Assembly (NCBI RefSeq): GCF_002018875.1
Contig: NZ_MVOL01000003.1
Span: forward strand, 310,001 to 374,000
DNA length: 64,000 bases
Source: Pseudomonas sp. MF4836
GTDB taxonomy: Bacteria; Pseudomonadota; Gammaproteobacteria; Pseudomonadales; Pseudomonadaceae
Direction: 5' to 3'
Shown: piece by piece, positions 9,741 to 20,664 of the stretch
Layout of the letters: each line of letters starts with the position of its first letter
Position numbering within the stretch: position 1 is the first letter of the stretch
Made by a program: the position numbers and the translations under genes
The notes under the pieces: generated by a model
The model's database searches: none
Told to the model about the DNA's origin: nothing
Seen by the model: only the letters and a program-made list of their open reading frames with translations

Positions 9741-9894
9741 TGAAAAAAGTCACATCTGTCGAGTGAAAGAAAAGTTATAAATTCAGAACAAAGGCTATTC
9801 GCGTCAACTAAATGACGCGAAAAGATCGGGGGAGTATGGGAAGGATGTAAAGTTGGCGCGCTGATTGTAGGACAACAGCGCGTCGAGACGTGCT

Positions 9895-10674
9895 TTATTC
9901 CGGGGCGTGGTCGCGCAGGAACACCAGATTTTCCGGTTTTGACTGTTCGGCGCTGTAGCGATAACCCTGCACATCGAATTGCTTGAGGGCGGCCGGGTCG
10001 TTGATGCGCTCTTCGATCACAAAACGGCTCATCATGCCGCGGGCTTTCTTGGCATAGAAGCTGATGATTTTGTACTGGCCGTTCTTCAGGTCCTTGAACT
10101 CGGTGTTGATGATGCGTGCATTCAGTGCACTGCGTTTCACCGCCGAAAAGTACTCGTTGGACGCCAGGTTGAGCAGCAGGTCATCCCCTTGCTCGGCCAG
10201 GGCTTCATTCAGCCATTCGCTGATGCGTGTGCCCCAGAAGGCGTACAGGTCCTTGCCACGGGCATTGGCCAGTTTGGTGCCCATCTCCAGCCGGTAAGGC
10301 TGCATCAGGTCCAGGGGGCGCAGCAGACCGTATAGGCCGGAAAGCATGCGCAGATGCTGCTGGGCGTAGTCGAACTGCGCTTCGCTGAGGGTCTGGGCAT
10401 CCAGGCCGGTATACACGTCACCCTTGAAGGCCAGCAGCGCCTGTTTGGCGTTGGCTGGGGTGAAGGCCGGGTTCCAGCTGCCGAAACGCGCGGCATTGAG
10501 GCCGCCGATCTTGTCGGAGACATGCATCAGTTCGCTGATCTGGGCCGGGCTCAGTTCGCGCAATTGCTCGATCAGCTCCTGGGAATGGTCCAGGTATTGC
10601 GGCTGGGTAAAGCGCTGGGTAACCGGTGGGGTCTCGAAATCGAGGGTCTTGGCGGGTGAAATCACCATCAGCAT
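9895..10674 (-). CDS. yaaA: YaaA family peroxide-stress protein
   Basis: This 259-residue protein starts [13 protein letters not shown], the YaaA/DUF328 signature (E. coli [13 protein letters not shown]). It keeps the family segments [34 protein letters not shown] and [15 protein letters not shown]. YaaA is a cytosolic DNA-binding protein that lowers free iron damage during hydrogen peroxide stress. Length equals the family norm. It is transcribed away from the deacetylase-like gene and towards the algD control region. The ATG at 10674 is the only sensible start. Confidence 0.93.
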   Translation of the reverse strand: MLMVISPAKTLDFETPPVTQRFTQPQYLDHSQELIEQLRELSPAQISELMHVSDKIGGLNAARFGSWNPAFTPANAKQALLAFKGDVYTGLDAQTLSEAQFDYAQQHLRMLSGLYGLLRPLDLMQPYRLEMGTKLANARGKDLYAFWGTRISEWLNEALAEQGDDLLLNLASNEYFSAVKRSALNARIINTEFKDLKNGQYKIISFYAKKARGMMSRFVIEERINDPAALKQFDVQGYRYSAEQSKPENLVFLRDHAPE

Positions 10675-10861
10675 GAAGTCGTCTCCTGTAAGCGTCGGGG
10701 GATTCTAGGGGCTTGGGCGCCCGGACTCCACCTATGAAGGCGATAGGTGACGCAAGGTGGGGGTGCTGGGCGTTGTGGCGGTTGGCGCGGGAGCAAGTGC
10801 CCTCGCCACAGGGGAGGATCGGCTATAGTGCGGCGCGGGTTTTGTTCTGGAGGCGTTTGTT

Positions 10862-11986
10862 TTGCGTATCGCATTTGTTTTTTCGGCCTGGCTCATGAGC
10901 TTTGGCGCCCTGGCGGCGGCCAATGACGTGGCGACCCTGGATCGCAGCACCTGGCCGGAGAAGCTCAACAGCCCGACCCTGTTCGACGTCGCCTCGCGCG
11001 CCGAGATCCTGACCTTTGCCCGCACCCTGCTGGTCAGCGAAGCCTGGGACGAGGCCTCGCTCAAGCAGCGCCTGGGTCTGCGCATCATTAATAGGGAGGC
11101 GATCGATGCGTTGCGTCAGCGCCTCTGGCAGCGCCTGCTGAGCAATTACAACTATGCCCAGCAGAGCTGCGACCAGGACGCGTCTTTTTGCTTCCTGGTG
11201 GAAGACATGGACAGCCTGCGCGAGCAGGCCGGCAAGTTTCACCTGGGGGACGATTCCTTCTATATCCGCTGGGCCGAGCCGAGCCGGGCGTTTCATGAGC
11301 AATACCTGGACGAGCTGTTGCGCAAGGCTGCGCTGTTCCCGCAGACCAGCAGCGAGGTCGCCCGCTTTGGCGACTACGAGCGCAATGGCGACGAACTCAA
11401 CGACCGCCTGTTTCTGCTGACGTTCGACAGCGCCGCCAACCTGGCCCCCGACAACACCCCGTGGTTGACCGACTACCTGCGCAAGTCGAACCTCAACGGC
11501 ACCTTCTTCGTCCTTGGCAGCGATATTCAGAACCGCCTGAACCAGGCCTCGGTGGCCAGCCTGCAGTCGTTGTACTCGCGGCAGTGTGTCGGCGTGCAGG
11601 GCTGGGAGTACCGCTCCCACAGCCACTGGCAGGACTGGCAGTACTCGGTCCAGCGCAGCGCCGAGCTGGTGCGCAACAAGCTGCCGGAAAACTATGTGCC
11701 CCTGTTCCGCCCACCCTATGGTCAGCGCCGCGCCGACGCCCAGGCCTTCTTCAATGCCCAGGGGTTGCAGGTGGCGTTGTGGGATATCGACGCCCAGGAC
11801 GGTCCGGGCAAGCTCAAGGCTGAAGAGAGCGGCCAGCGGGTCCTGACCCTGATGTTGTTATGGCGGCGCGGAGTGATCGCTTTCAACGCCAAACAGGACA
11901 CGGTCAAGGCCGCTATGCCCTGGTTGCTGACACAAACCGCGCAAAGCGGGATTGGCTGGGAAGACTGCCAGGATGCCTTTCGCTGA
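10862..11986 (+). CDS. Secreted polysaccharide-deacetylase-like (NodB fold) protein with altered metal-site motifs
   Basis: A TTG start at 10862 is preceded by GGAGG at good spacing. It begins a signal peptide (MRIAFVFSAWLMSFGALAAA). Residues 21-180 are helical and unassigned. Residues 185-320 have NodB-fold marks: LTFDS (186-190) where TFDD is usual, HSH (253-255) where H-S/T-x-x-H is usual, RPPYG (283-287) and WDIDAQD (307-313). The family removes N- or O-acetyl groups from polysaccharides in the envelope. The second Asp and the second His of the metal triad are not in their normal places, so activity is uncertain. It lies 1.8 kb from algD but on the opposite strand; a link to alginate is not shown. 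Confidence 0.8.
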   Translation: MRIAFVFSAWLMSFGALAAANDVATLDRSTWPEKLNSPTLFDVASRAEILTFARTLLVSEAWDEASLKQRLGLRIINREAIDALRQRLWQRLLSNYNYAQQSCDQDASFCFLVEDMDSLREQAGKFHLGDDSFYIRWAEPSRAFHEQYLDELLRKAALFPQTSSEVARFGDYERNGDELNDRLFLLTFDSAANLAPDNTPWLTDYLRKSNLNGTFFVLGSDIQNRLNQASVASLQSLYSRQCVGVQGWEYRSHSHWQDWQYSVQRSAELVRNKLPENYVPLFRPPYGQRRADAQAFFNAQGLQVALWDIDAQDGPGKLKAEESGQRVLTLMLLWRRGVIAFNAKQDTVKAAMPWLLTQTAQSGIGWEDCQDAFR

Positions 11987-12335
11987 AAGCCGGAAAAGCC
12001 CGCAAATGCTGGGTTTTTGGCTGGATAGGGGCGTTTTTTGACGAGAAATGGTTGCAGGCGGACTTCCGACTTTAACGGTGGACGGGCAGCGCGCCAAGGG
12101 CTATTCGTCACCCTGAAAAATAAACTTCAAAAAAACGTCAAAGTGCTTTTTCCTGTCACAGGTTTTGGAGTATTACCAAAGTCAGACCGCCGAAACCTGC
12201 AACACAGGTGGCGTCTTCCAAGACTCCTTTTGTGTTCATGTCGCCCGAGCCCCCACGGACGAACTCGGTGGTCCTTTCGAGGCGCAGCACCGTCATGGTA
12301 TTGCGTCGACTGGCTCCCACATAAGGTGACCGAGT
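11987..12335 (+). other. Intergenic spacer before phoH (349 bp, no gene)
   Basis: A weak terminator-like hairpin (arms AAAGCCCGC and GCTGGGTTT with mismatches, then a T-run) lies at 11994-12018, just past the deacetylase-like gene. An AT-rich stretch at 12115-12160 may hold the phoH promoter. AAGGTGA, a ribosome-binding site, lies about 7 bases before the phoH ATG. No coding frame is convincing. Confidence 0.5.
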
Positions 12336-13730
12336 ATGGATGATCACGGACGCAGCCCTTCTTCCAACCAGCCAATCCTTTATGTACTCGATACCAATGT
12401 ATTGATTCACGATCCAAACGCGCTGTTGAACTTCGAAGAGCACCACGTCGCCATACCGATGATCGTTCTGGAGGAACTCGACAAGCTCAAGAGCGGCCAT
12501 CACAGCGTTGCCGCGGAATGTCGGCAGGCGATTCGCCTGATCGACAAGACCCTGGGCGAAGCGACACCGGAAGATGTCGAACTGGGCGTGCCTATCCAGC
12601 GTGGCAAGAGCGGCCCCAAAGGCCTGTTGTCGATCCTGATGACCAAGCGCTCGGAGCCCAACAGCCTGCTGCCGGAAAACCTCAACGACAACATCATCAT
12701 CAACCAGTTGATCGACCTGCACGCGCGCGAAAAGGACCTGCGCGTGGTGCTGGTGACCAAAGACATCAACATGCGCCTCAAGGCGCGCGCCTGCGGAATT
12801 GCGGCCGAGGACTACAGCACCGACCAACTGGTCGACGACGTGTCCCTGCTGCCCAACGGTTTCCACAACATGACCGGCTCGTTCTGGGACCGCGTGAGCA
12901 AAGTGGAAACCCGTCAGGACCATGGCCGTACCTGGCACCAGGTGCAGCTCATCGACAACCTGCCGGCGGTGCACATCAACGAATTCATCATCGACGAACA
13001 AGGGTTTGTCGGCTGGATCAAGGAAATCCGCGCTGACACCTTGCTGATCCTCGACCTGCATCAGGAGCCCCTGCTGCACCAGGAAGCCTGGGGCCTGAAA
13101 CCGCGTGACATCTACCAGGGCCTGGCGCTGTATGCCTTGCTCGACCCGGACATCCACCTGGTCAACCTGTCGGGGGCCGCCGGTTCCGGTAAAACCATCC
13201 TGGCCCTGGCTGCCGCCATTGAGCAGACCATGGTCAGCAAGCGTTATCGGCGGATCATCGCTACCCGCAGCGTGCAGGGTCTGGACCAGGAGATCGGCTT
13301 CCTGCCCGGCACCGAAGCGGAAAAAATGGAGCCTTGGCTCGGCGCCATCACCGACAACCTCGAAGCCCTGCACATGGATGACGAAAACACCCATGGCAGC
13401 GTCGACTACATCCTGAGCAAGGTGCCGTTGCAGTTCAAATCCCTGAACTACATCCGGGGTCGCAGCTTCCAGCAAAGCCTGATCCTGATCGATGAGTGCC
13501 AGAACCTGACCCCGCACCAGATGAAAACCATCATCACCCGTGCCGGCGCCGGTTCCAAAGTGGTGTGCCTGGGCAACCTGGCGCAGATCGACACCCCTTA
13601 CCTGTCCGCGACCAGCTCCGGGCTGACCTACCTCACCGAACGCTTCAAGGACTTCCCGAACGGCGTGCACATCACCCTGCAAGGGGTGCCACGCTCGATT
13701 CTCGCGGAATACGCCGAAACCCACCTGTAA
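12336..13730 (+). CDS. PhoH-family ATPase with N-terminal PIN domain (PhoH2 type)
   Basis: The first 140 residues form a PIN ribonuclease domain (YVLDTNVLIHDPNAL, VLEELDKLKSG, VVLVTKDINMRLKA with the acidic residues in place). The C-terminal PhoH ATPase domain has Walker A GAAGSGKT near 280 and Walker B LILIDECQ near 381. PIN-PhoH fusions act as ATP-driven RNA helicase/ribonucleases in other bacteria. The 464-residue length fits. AAGGTGA precedes the ATG. It is a single gene followed by its own terminator. Confidence 0.93.
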   Translation: MDDHGRSPSSNQPILYVLDTNVLIHDPNALLNFEEHHVAIPMIVLEELDKLKSGHHSVAAECRQAIRLIDKTLGEATPEDVELGVPIQRGKSGPKGLLSILMTKRSEPNSLLPENLNDNIIINQLIDLHAREKDLRVVLVTKDINMRLKARACGIAAEDYSTDQLVDDVSLLPNGFHNMTGSFWDRVSKVETRQDHGRTWHQVQLIDNLPAVHINEFIIDEQGFVGWIKEIRADTLLILDLHQEPLLHQEAWGLKPRDIYQGLALYALLDPDIHLVNLSGAAGSGKTILALAAAIEQTMVSKRYRRIIATRSVQGLDQEIGFLPGTEAEKMEPWLGAITDNLEALHMDDENTHGSVDYILSKVPLQFKSLNYIRGRSFQQSLILIDECQNLTPHQMKTIITRAGAGSKVVCLGNLAQIDTPYLSATSSGLTYLTERFKDFPNGVHITLQGVPRSILAEYAETHL

Positions 13731-13748
13731 CCCATGCAGTTGTGAATG

Positions 13749-13777
13749 CGGGCGGCCCTTGGGTCGCCCGTTTTGTT
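13749..13777 (+). terminator. Rho-independent terminator of phoH
   Basis: CGGGCG pairs with CGCCCG, and an inner CCC/GGG extends the stem. The run TTTTGTTT follows at once. It lies 19 bases past the stop codon. Confidence 0.85.
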
Positions 13778-13872
13778 TGCATCGCGCGCCGGGCAACCGG
13801 GTATTCTGGGCGCCGATTCAGACCCGTGCCCTGGCCCCGGCCATGGCGTGCGCCCGCCCAGATGAGGCCAGG

Positions 13873-14793
13873 ATGAGCACCCAGTTACTGCGTAACATCG
13901 ACTTGAACCTGCTGGTGGTGCTCGACGCCCTGCTCACGGAGAAACACGTGACCCGCACCGGCGAGCGCCTGCACCTGAGCCAGCCGGCCATCAGCCACTC
14001 CCTGGGCAAGCTGCGCACCCTGCTGGACGATCCGCTGCTGATCCGCGACGGCAATGAGGTGGTGCTCAGCGTGCTGGCGCAGAACCTGCGGGCGCCGCTC
14101 AAGGAGATCCTGCGCCAGGTCGAGACCCTGCTTGGCAAGACCCTGGACTTCGATCCGGCCAGCTCCGAGCGCACCTTTGAGCTGGCGATGTCCGACTACG
14201 GGGCGGCGCTCATCCTCCCGGGTTTGCTGGTGCGCCTGCGTCGCGAGGCGCCGAATATCAGCCTCAACGTGACCCAGGGCAGCCGCCACGAGATGTTCGA
14301 ACAAGTGAGCCGGGGCAAGATCGACTTGGCCCTGGGGGTATTTCCCAGCCTGGGGCCGGATATCGCCATGCAGGTGCTGTTCGAGGAAACATTTTCCTGC
14401 CTGGTGGACCGGCAAACGTTGCCCGCCAGCGGCGTGCTGGATCTGCCCGAGTACCTGGCCCGGCCCCATTTGCAGGTGTCGATAGATGCCAGCCTCAACG
14501 GTGAAGTCGACAGCCAGTTGCGCGCCCGTGGGTTGCAGCGACGCGTGGTGGTCAGCGTGCCCCACTGGCGGATCGCGCCGCAGATGATCCTGGGCACTGA
14601 CCTGATCCTGACGGTCGCCACCCGCACCCTGGATCAAGCCGCAAATGACCCGCTGCTGCTGTGCCTGCCGCCCCCCCTGGCGATTGCGCCATTCCCTTTT
14701 GTGCACATCTGGCATCAGCGCTTCAGCGATGATCCGGCCCATGCCTGGTTGCGTCGGCAGGTCAGCGAGGTGGCGGCCGCCCCCAGGGTTTAA
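13873..14793 (+). CDS. LysR-family transcriptional regulator
   Basis: From the ATG at 13873 the 306-residue protein begins with a typical LysR winged helix-turn-helix (NLLVVLDALLTEKHVTRTGERL, then LSQPAISHSLGKLR). A periplasmic-binding-like effector domain follows (SDYGAALILPGLLVRLRREAP). The RNIDLNLLVVLDALL opening is typical of the NodD/SyrM-like subgroup. The frame is open 38 codons further up, but GCCAGGATG supplies a ribosome-binding site here. Its stop overlaps the stop of the convergent YdcZ-like gene by 4 bases. The target and ligand are unknown. Confidence 0.88.
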   Translation: MSTQLLRNIDLNLLVVLDALLTEKHVTRTGERLHLSQPAISHSLGKLRTLLDDPLLIRDGNEVVLSVLAQNLRAPLKEILRQVETLLGKTLDFDPASSERTFELAMSDYGAALILPGLLVRLRREAPNISLNVTQGSRHEMFEQVSRGKIDLALGVFPSLGPDIAMQVLFEETFSCLVDRQTLPASGVLDLPEYLARPHLQVSIDASLNGEVDSQLRARGLQRRVVVSVPHWRIAPQMILGTDLILTVATRTLDQAANDPLLLCLPPPLAIAPFPFVHIWHQRFSDDPAHAWLRRQVSEVAAAPRV

Positions 14794-15236
14794 CCGCGGG
14801 TGGTGACGACAAAACCGCCGACTACCACCAGTACCCCGACCAGCTTTTGCAGGCTGATGTCCTTGCGCGGCAAGCCCACCAGGCCGAAATAGTCGATGAT
14901 CAGCGAGATCACCAACTGGCCGATGATCACCGCCATGATGAAGTTCAGTGCCCCCAGGCGTGGGGCCATCAGTAGGGCGATGGTGATGTAGAGCACGCCG
15001 GCGATCCCGCCCATCCAGATCCACCAGGGGGCGCCTGACAAGGCGCTGAGGTTGGGCTTGGGAACTTTGATCACCAGCAACACGACCATCAGCGCCAGCA
15101 GACTGACCAGCAGCGAAACCCCGGTGGCCCACAGGGGGTGGCCCAGCAGCGCCCCCAGTCGGGCGTTGGTCCCGGCCTGGAGGGGGACGGCGAACCCGGC
15201 AAGCAGGCTGAGAAGGATTGGAACGAGCAATGTCAT
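14790..15236 (-). CDS. YdcZ/DUF606-like DMT-superfamily membrane protein
   Basis: This 148-residue protein has five predicted membrane helices covering almost all its length (LLVPILLSLLAGFAVPLQAG, TGVSLLVSLLALMVVLLVI, GGIAGVLYITIALL, FIMAVIIGQLVISLII, LVGVLVVVGGFVV). The motif PLQAGTNARLG is typical of DUF606, a half-size relative of drug/metabolite transporters. The substrate is unknown. The ATG at 15236 opens the first helix directly and is preferred to an upstream ATG at 15290. It converges on the LysR gene with overlapping stop codons. Confidence 0.82.
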   Translation of the reverse strand: MTLLVPILLSLLAGFAVPLQAGTNARLGALLGHPLWATGVSLLVSLLALMVVLLVIKVPKPNLSALSGAPWWIWMGGIAGVLYITIALLMAPRLGALNFIMAVIIGQLVISLIIDYFGLVGLPRKDISLQKLVGVLVVVGGFVVTTRG

Positions 15237-15430
15237 GCAATGAACTCCTGTGTTTTCGACCTTGTACGGTGATTCGCCGACCCCGGCCAATTCGTTGTTC
15301 TGATGCCGTGCATTCCCCAGGCTGATGGCCCTTGGGCGGGCCAGACGCTTGCTTGGGAAAGGGCGCTAAGGCGCGTGCGAAAAATTGACCCAGGGGTTTA
15401 CAATCGCCGCTCCTGATCAGGAGTAAGGCT

Positions 15431-15904
15431 GTGCTGACTCATCTCGATTCCCAAGGTCGCGCCAATATGGTCGACGTCACCGAAAAAGCCGTGACCTCCC
15501 GTGAAGCCGTGGCCGAAGCGCGGGTGCGCATGCTCCCGCAAACCCTGGACATGATCGTCAGCGGCGGCCACCCCAAGGGGGATGTGTTTGCCGTGGCCCG
15601 AATCGCCGGGATCCAGGCGGCGAAGAAAACCAGTGATCTGATCCCGCTGTGTCATCCGTTGATGCTCACCAGCGTCAAGGTCGAGCTCACCGCCGAAGGC
15701 GACGACACCGTGCACATCGTCGCCCGCTGCAAGCTTGCCGGGCAGACCGGGGTCGAGATGGAAGCCCTGACCGCCGCCAGCATCGCCGCCTTGACGATCT
15801 ACGACATGTGCAAGGCCGTAGACCGAGGCATGACCATCGAAAGCGTGCGCCTGCTGGAAAAAATCGGCGGCAAGAGCGGCCATTATCAGGCGCCAACGCC
15901 ATGA
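15431..15904 (+). CDS. moaC: MoaC, cyclic pyranopterin monophosphate synthase
   Basis: A GTG start gives a 157-residue protein. It has the MoaC hallmarks [11 protein letters not shown], the catalytic-site segment [12 protein letters not shown] and the C-terminal [15 protein letters not shown]. It acts after MoaA in the first step of molybdenum cofactor synthesis in the cytosol. CAGGAG lies before the GTG. The stop overlaps the moaD start (ATGA), so the moaCDE genes are translationally coupled. Confidence 0.96.
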   Translation: MLTHLDSQGRANMVDVTEKAVTSREAVAEARVRMLPQTLDMIVSGGHPKGDVFAVARIAGIQAAKKTSDLIPLCHPLMLTSVKVELTAEGDDTVHIVARCKLAGQTGVEMEALTAASIAALTIYDMCKAVDRGMTIESVRLLEKIGGKSGHYQAPTP

Positions 15905-16143
15905 AGCTGAACGTGAAGTTTTTCGCCCGTTACCGCGAAGCGCTGGGGATGGATGGCTTGCTGCTGGAGGGTGAGTTCGCCACGGTGGAGGAGGTGCGGC
16001 GCTTGCTGGTGGAGCGTCATGGCGCCGAGGTCCTGGCCGAGCAAAACCTGATGTGTGCGCGCAACGAGGAGCTGTGCCAGCTTGACGAGCCCCTCAGCGA
16101 TGGCGACGAAGTGGCATTCTTTCCAACCGTGACCGGGGGCTGA
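15901..16143 (+). CDS. moaD: MoaD, molybdopterin synthase small (sulfur-carrier) subunit
   Basis: This 80-residue ubiquitin-like protein ends in the essential di-glycine (TVTGG), whose C-terminus carries the thiocarboxylate. Motifs include [12 protein letters not shown] and DGDEVAFFP. It pairs with MoaE to convert cPMP to molybdopterin. It overlaps moaC by 4 bases and is followed by moaE after 1 base. Confidence 0.96.
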   Translation: MKLNVKFFARYREALGMDGLLLEGEFATVEEVRRLLVERHGAEVLAEQNLMCARNEELCQLDEPLSDGDEVAFFPTVTGG

Positions 16144-16144
16144 G

Positions 16145-16597
16145 ATGGCGATTCGCGTGCAGTCCGCCGCCTTTGACCCGGGCGCTGAGGTCAATGCGCT
16201 GCATGCCGCCAACGTCGGCGTCGGCGCGGTGGTCAGCTTTATCGGCTATGTGCGCGACTTCAATGACGGCCTGGAAGTGGCGGGGATGTTTCTCGAGCAT
16301 TACCCGGGCATGACCGAAAAGGCTCTGGCCAAAATTGTCGCTGAAGCCGAGCAGCGTTGGCCGCTACTCAAGCTGGAGGTGCTGCACCGCATCGGCGAGT
16401 TGTTGCCTGGCGAGCCGATCGTGTTCGTCGGCGTCGCCAGTGCCCATCGCCAGGCGGCGTTCGAGGCCTGCGCGTTTGTCATGGACTACCTGAAAACCCG
16501 CGCGCCGTTCTGGAAGAAAGAAAACACCCGCGACGGGCCGCGCTGGGTGCAAGGGCGCGACAGCGATCACGCGGCGGCGGATCGCTGGAAGCCCTGA
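16145..16597 (+). CDS. moaE: MoaE, molybdopterin synthase catalytic subunit
   Basis: This 150-residue protein has the MoaE segments GAVVSFIGYVRDFNDG, LEHYPGMTEKAL, HRIGELLPGEPIVFVGVAS and the active-site lysine region YLKTRAPFWKKE. It forms the heterotetrameric synthase with MoaD. It closes the short moaCDE operon, and a GC hairpin follows downstream. Confidence 0.96.
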   Translation: MAIRVQSAAFDPGAEVNALHAANVGVGAVVSFIGYVRDFNDGLEVAGMFLEHYPGMTEKALAKIVAEAEQRWPLLKLEVLHRIGELLPGEPIVFVGVASAHRQAAFEACAFVMDYLKTRAPFWKKENTRDGPRWVQGRDSDHAAADRWKP

Positions 16598-16628
16598 TCC
16601 TCAGATAAGCGTTAATCCCTTCCCCCGT

Positions 16629-16648
16629 GGCGCCGGCTTGCCGGCGCC
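16629..16648 (+). repeat. GC-rich perfect hairpin downstream of moaE
   Basis: GGCGCCGG (16629-16636) and CCGGCGCC (16641-16648) flank a CTTG loop. No T-run follows, so it looks more like a single REP-type palindrome than a classic terminator. Confidence 0.55.
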
Positions 16649-16730
16649 TGCGTCATTCCTCGCTTGCTGAACGTTCCCTGCGCTTGATGGCGCGACGCAA
16701 CTGCGCGCGCTCCATTGACGATAAATACAT

Positions 16731-16746
16731 AAAAGTCCAGTATGGA
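16731..16746 (+). promoter_or_regulatory. Candidate DauR operator upstream of the amino-acid binding protein gene
   Basis: AAAAGTCCAGTATGGA lies 86-102 bases before the ATG at 16833, in an AT-rich promoter-like stretch. Its core TCCA-GTA-TGGA is a perfect palindrome. Thirteen of 16 bases match the site upstream of dauB at 20558-20573. Regulator identity is inferred from the neighbouring dauR. Confidence 0.45.
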
Positions 16747-16832
16747 ATTATAAGTACAAAAAAGCGGTTCCCCCTGCGTTGCTCTTTTCTTCTGTCTTGC
16801 CAAACCTACAACAACCCCGCGAGAGAACGATC

Positions 16833-17609
16833 ATGAAGAAACTCCCCCTTATCAGTGGCCTGGTGCTGAGCTTGCTGGCGTGCAGCAGTCTGTTCGCCGC
16901 CGACAAAACCCTGCGCATCGGCATCGAAGCCGCCTACCCACCGTTCGCTTTCAAGACCTCCGAAGGCAAGATCGAAGGCTTCGACTACGACATCGGCAAT
17001 GCGCTGTGCGCGCAGATGCAGGTCAAGTGCGAGTGGATCGAGGGTGAGTTCGACGGCCTGATTCCCTCGCTGAAAGTGAAGAAAATCGACTTCGCGCTGT
17101 CGTCCATGACCATCACTGAAGAGCGCAAGAAGTCGGTGGATTTCACCCACAAGTACTACTTCACGTCCTCGCGCCTGGTGATGAAGCAGGGCGCAGTGGT
17201 GGATGACCAGTACGCCAGCCTCAAGGGCAAGACCGTTGGCGTGCAGCGGGCCACCACCACCGACCGCTACGCCACCGAGGTGTTCGAGCCCAAGGGCATC
17301 AAGGTCATGCGCTACAGCAACAATGAAGAGATCTACATGGACCTGGCGTCCGGTCGCCTGGACGCGGTGTTTGCCGACACCATCCCCTTGAGCGATTTCC
17401 TGGCGATGCCGCGCGGCGCGGGTTATGCCTTTGTCGGCCCCGAGCTCAAGGACCCGAAATACGTCGGCGAAGGCGCCGGGATCGCGGTGCGCAAGGGCAA
17501 CACTGAGCTGGTTGGCGAGCTGAACAAGGCCATCGACGGTATCCGCGCCAACGGCGAATACCAGAAGATCCAGGCCAAGTACTTCAAGTCGGACATCTAC
17601 GGCGATTGA
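16833..17609 (+). CDS. Periplasmic binding protein for basic amino acids (arginine/lysine/ornithine type)
   Basis: A signal peptide ([23 protein letters not shown]) is followed by a family 3 solute-binding domain: [49 protein letters not shown] and [14 protein letters not shown]. The 258-residue length fits ArtJ/HisJ-type proteins. No permease or ATPase gene is adjacent, so it must share a transporter encoded elsewhere. It faces dauR across a 12-bp inverted repeat. In PAO1 the same neighbour (PA3865) sits beside dauBAR, which fits D- or L-arginine uptake. Substrate is inferred from context. Confidence 0.88.
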   Translation: MKKLPLISGLVLSLLACSSLFAADKTLRIGIEAAYPPFAFKTSEGKIEGFDYDIGNALCAQMQVKCEWIEGEFDGLIPSLKVKKIDFALSSMTITEERKKSVDFTHKYYFTSSRLVMKQGAVVDDQYASLKGKTVGVQRATTTDRYATEVFEPKGIKVMRYSNNEEIYMDLASGRLDAVFADTIPLSDFLAMPRGAGYAFVGPELKDPKYVGEGAGIAVRKGNTELVGELNKAIDGIRANGEYQKIQAKYFKSDIYGD

Positions 17610-17617
17610 TCGGCGAC

Positions 17618-17651
17618 GTCACCCGGGCTTCTTGAGCGGAGCCCGGGTGAC
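17618..17651. terminator. Bidirectional hairpin between the binding-protein gene and dauR
   Basis: GTCACCCGGGCT (17618-17629) and AGCCCGGGTGAC (17640-17651) form a perfect 12-bp stem with a 10-base loop. It sits exactly between two convergent stop codons. There is no good T-run on either side, so termination may be partial. Confidence 0.6.
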
Positions 17652-17657
17652 ACAGGT

Positions 17658-18284
17658 TCAGCCCTTCAATTCCTTCAGGTGCTTGTACACCGTGGCGCGG
17701 CCCATGCTCAGCACGTTGGCCACGTAGTTGGAGGCGCTTTTGCCCTTGAAGGCGCCCTCGGCGTGCAACGCCAGCACCAGCTCCCGCTTGTGCTCGCGGG
17801 TCAGCAGGTTCAGCCCCAGCTGGCGTTCGCGCAGCCAGTTGTGGAGGAAGGTGTTGATCCGTTCCTGCCAGTCATCGCGAAACAGCGAGTCGGGCTGCGG
17901 GATCAGTTTGTTCGGCGAGAGAAACAGGTCCAGCGCCGCCTTGGCGTTTTCAAACAGGGAAATATTCAGGTTGATGCACAGCACGGCCAACGGATGGCCC
18001 TGGCTGTCGCGCAGCACACTGCTCAGGCTGCGAATCTTCTGACCATCCCAATTGAGTTTTTCGTACGGCCCAATATTACGTTCGCTGACCTCCTCGCTGA
18101 GCATGTCCTCCAGCGCGGCGTCGTCGCCCACTTCACGCTTGGAAATGTTGTTGGCGATGTAGTCGATCTTTTGCGTGCGCAGGTCGTGGATCACTACCTC
18201 GGCATGGGGGAAAAACAGCGTGGCGATGGCATCGGCGATCGCCCGGAAGTTGTCCAGGGCAGGGTCCTGCACAGGTGTGGTCAT
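17658..18284 (-). CDS. dauR: DauR, YheO-type regulator of D-arginine catabolism
   Basis: This 208-residue protein has an N-terminal YheO/PAS-like domain (residues about 10-125, with FFPHAEVVIHDLRTQKIDYIANN and a GHPLAVLCINLNIS strand). The C-terminal helix-turn-helix is ASNYVANVLSMGRATVYKHLKELKG. Length, fold and position beside dauA and dauB match DauR, the repressor of the P. aeruginosa dauBAR operon. The ATG at 18284 follows GGAG. The frame continues 20 codons upstream without supporting signals. An 89-base spacer separates it from dauA, so a minor promoter of its own is possible. Confidence 0.9.
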   Translation of the reverse strand: MTTPVQDPALDNFRAIADAIATLFFPHAEVVIHDLRTQKIDYIANNISKREVGDDAALEDMLSEEVSERNIGPYEKLNWDGQKIRSLSSVLRDSQGHPLAVLCINLNISLFENAKAALDLFLSPNKLIPQPDSLFRDDWQERINTFLHNWLRERQLGLNLLTREHKRELVLALHAEGAFKGKSASNYVANVLSMGRATVYKHLKELKG

Positions 18285-18373
18285 GGGTCGTACTCCAGGC
18301 GGTGTCAGCGCCCTGGCATCCAGGGCGCTGGGAGTTTGCCGCAATCCCAGGGGCGCGTCACCTGAGCCGGGCT

Positions 18374-20520
<2,147 letters not shown>

Positions 20521-20557
20521 GCGGGGGCTCCCACGGCAGTGGATATAAACTAATTTG

Positions 20558-20573
20558 TCTATTATGGACTTTT
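20558..20573 (-). promoter_or_regulatory. Candidate DauR operator upstream of dauB
   Basis: Read on the minus strand the site is AAAAGTCCATAATAGA. It matches the site before the facing binding-protein gene at 13 of 16 positions and sits in an AT-rich promoter stretch. The TCCA core is nearly palindromic. Confidence 0.45.
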
Positions 20574-20604
20574 AGTTGTGTTCGGCAATCGCCAGGCGAA
20601 AAAA

Positions 20605-20628
20605 AACGCAGCCTGGTGGGGCTGCGTT
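20605..20628 (-). terminator. Rho-independent terminator of rhlB
   Basis: AACGCAGCC and GGCTGCGTT form a perfect 9-bp stem with a 6-base loop. On the minus strand a run of eight T follows the stem. It lies 36 bases past the rhlB stop codon, in the dauB promoter side of the spacer. Confidence 0.9.
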
Positions 20629-20664
20629 TTCTTCAGGGCAGAGGCTTCGGGCGCTGCCCGTGCC

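Larger units (their letters stand above)
9084..9894 (-). promoter_or_regulatory. algD control region and long untranslated leader (811 bp, no gene)
   Basis: No credible coding frame is seen between algD and yaaA. The region is less GC-rich than its surroundings. It holds an AlgU-like promoter (9555-9581) and TGGCAC repeats upstream of it. The inferred leader of about 465 nt contains three potential hairpins: 9444-9487 (long, arms of about 14-16), 9362-9377 (GCGCTT/AAGCGC) and 9329-9343 (ATGGCT/AGCCAT). A long structured algD leader and far-upstream regulator sites are known from P. aeruginosa; here they are inferred. Confidence 0.7.
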
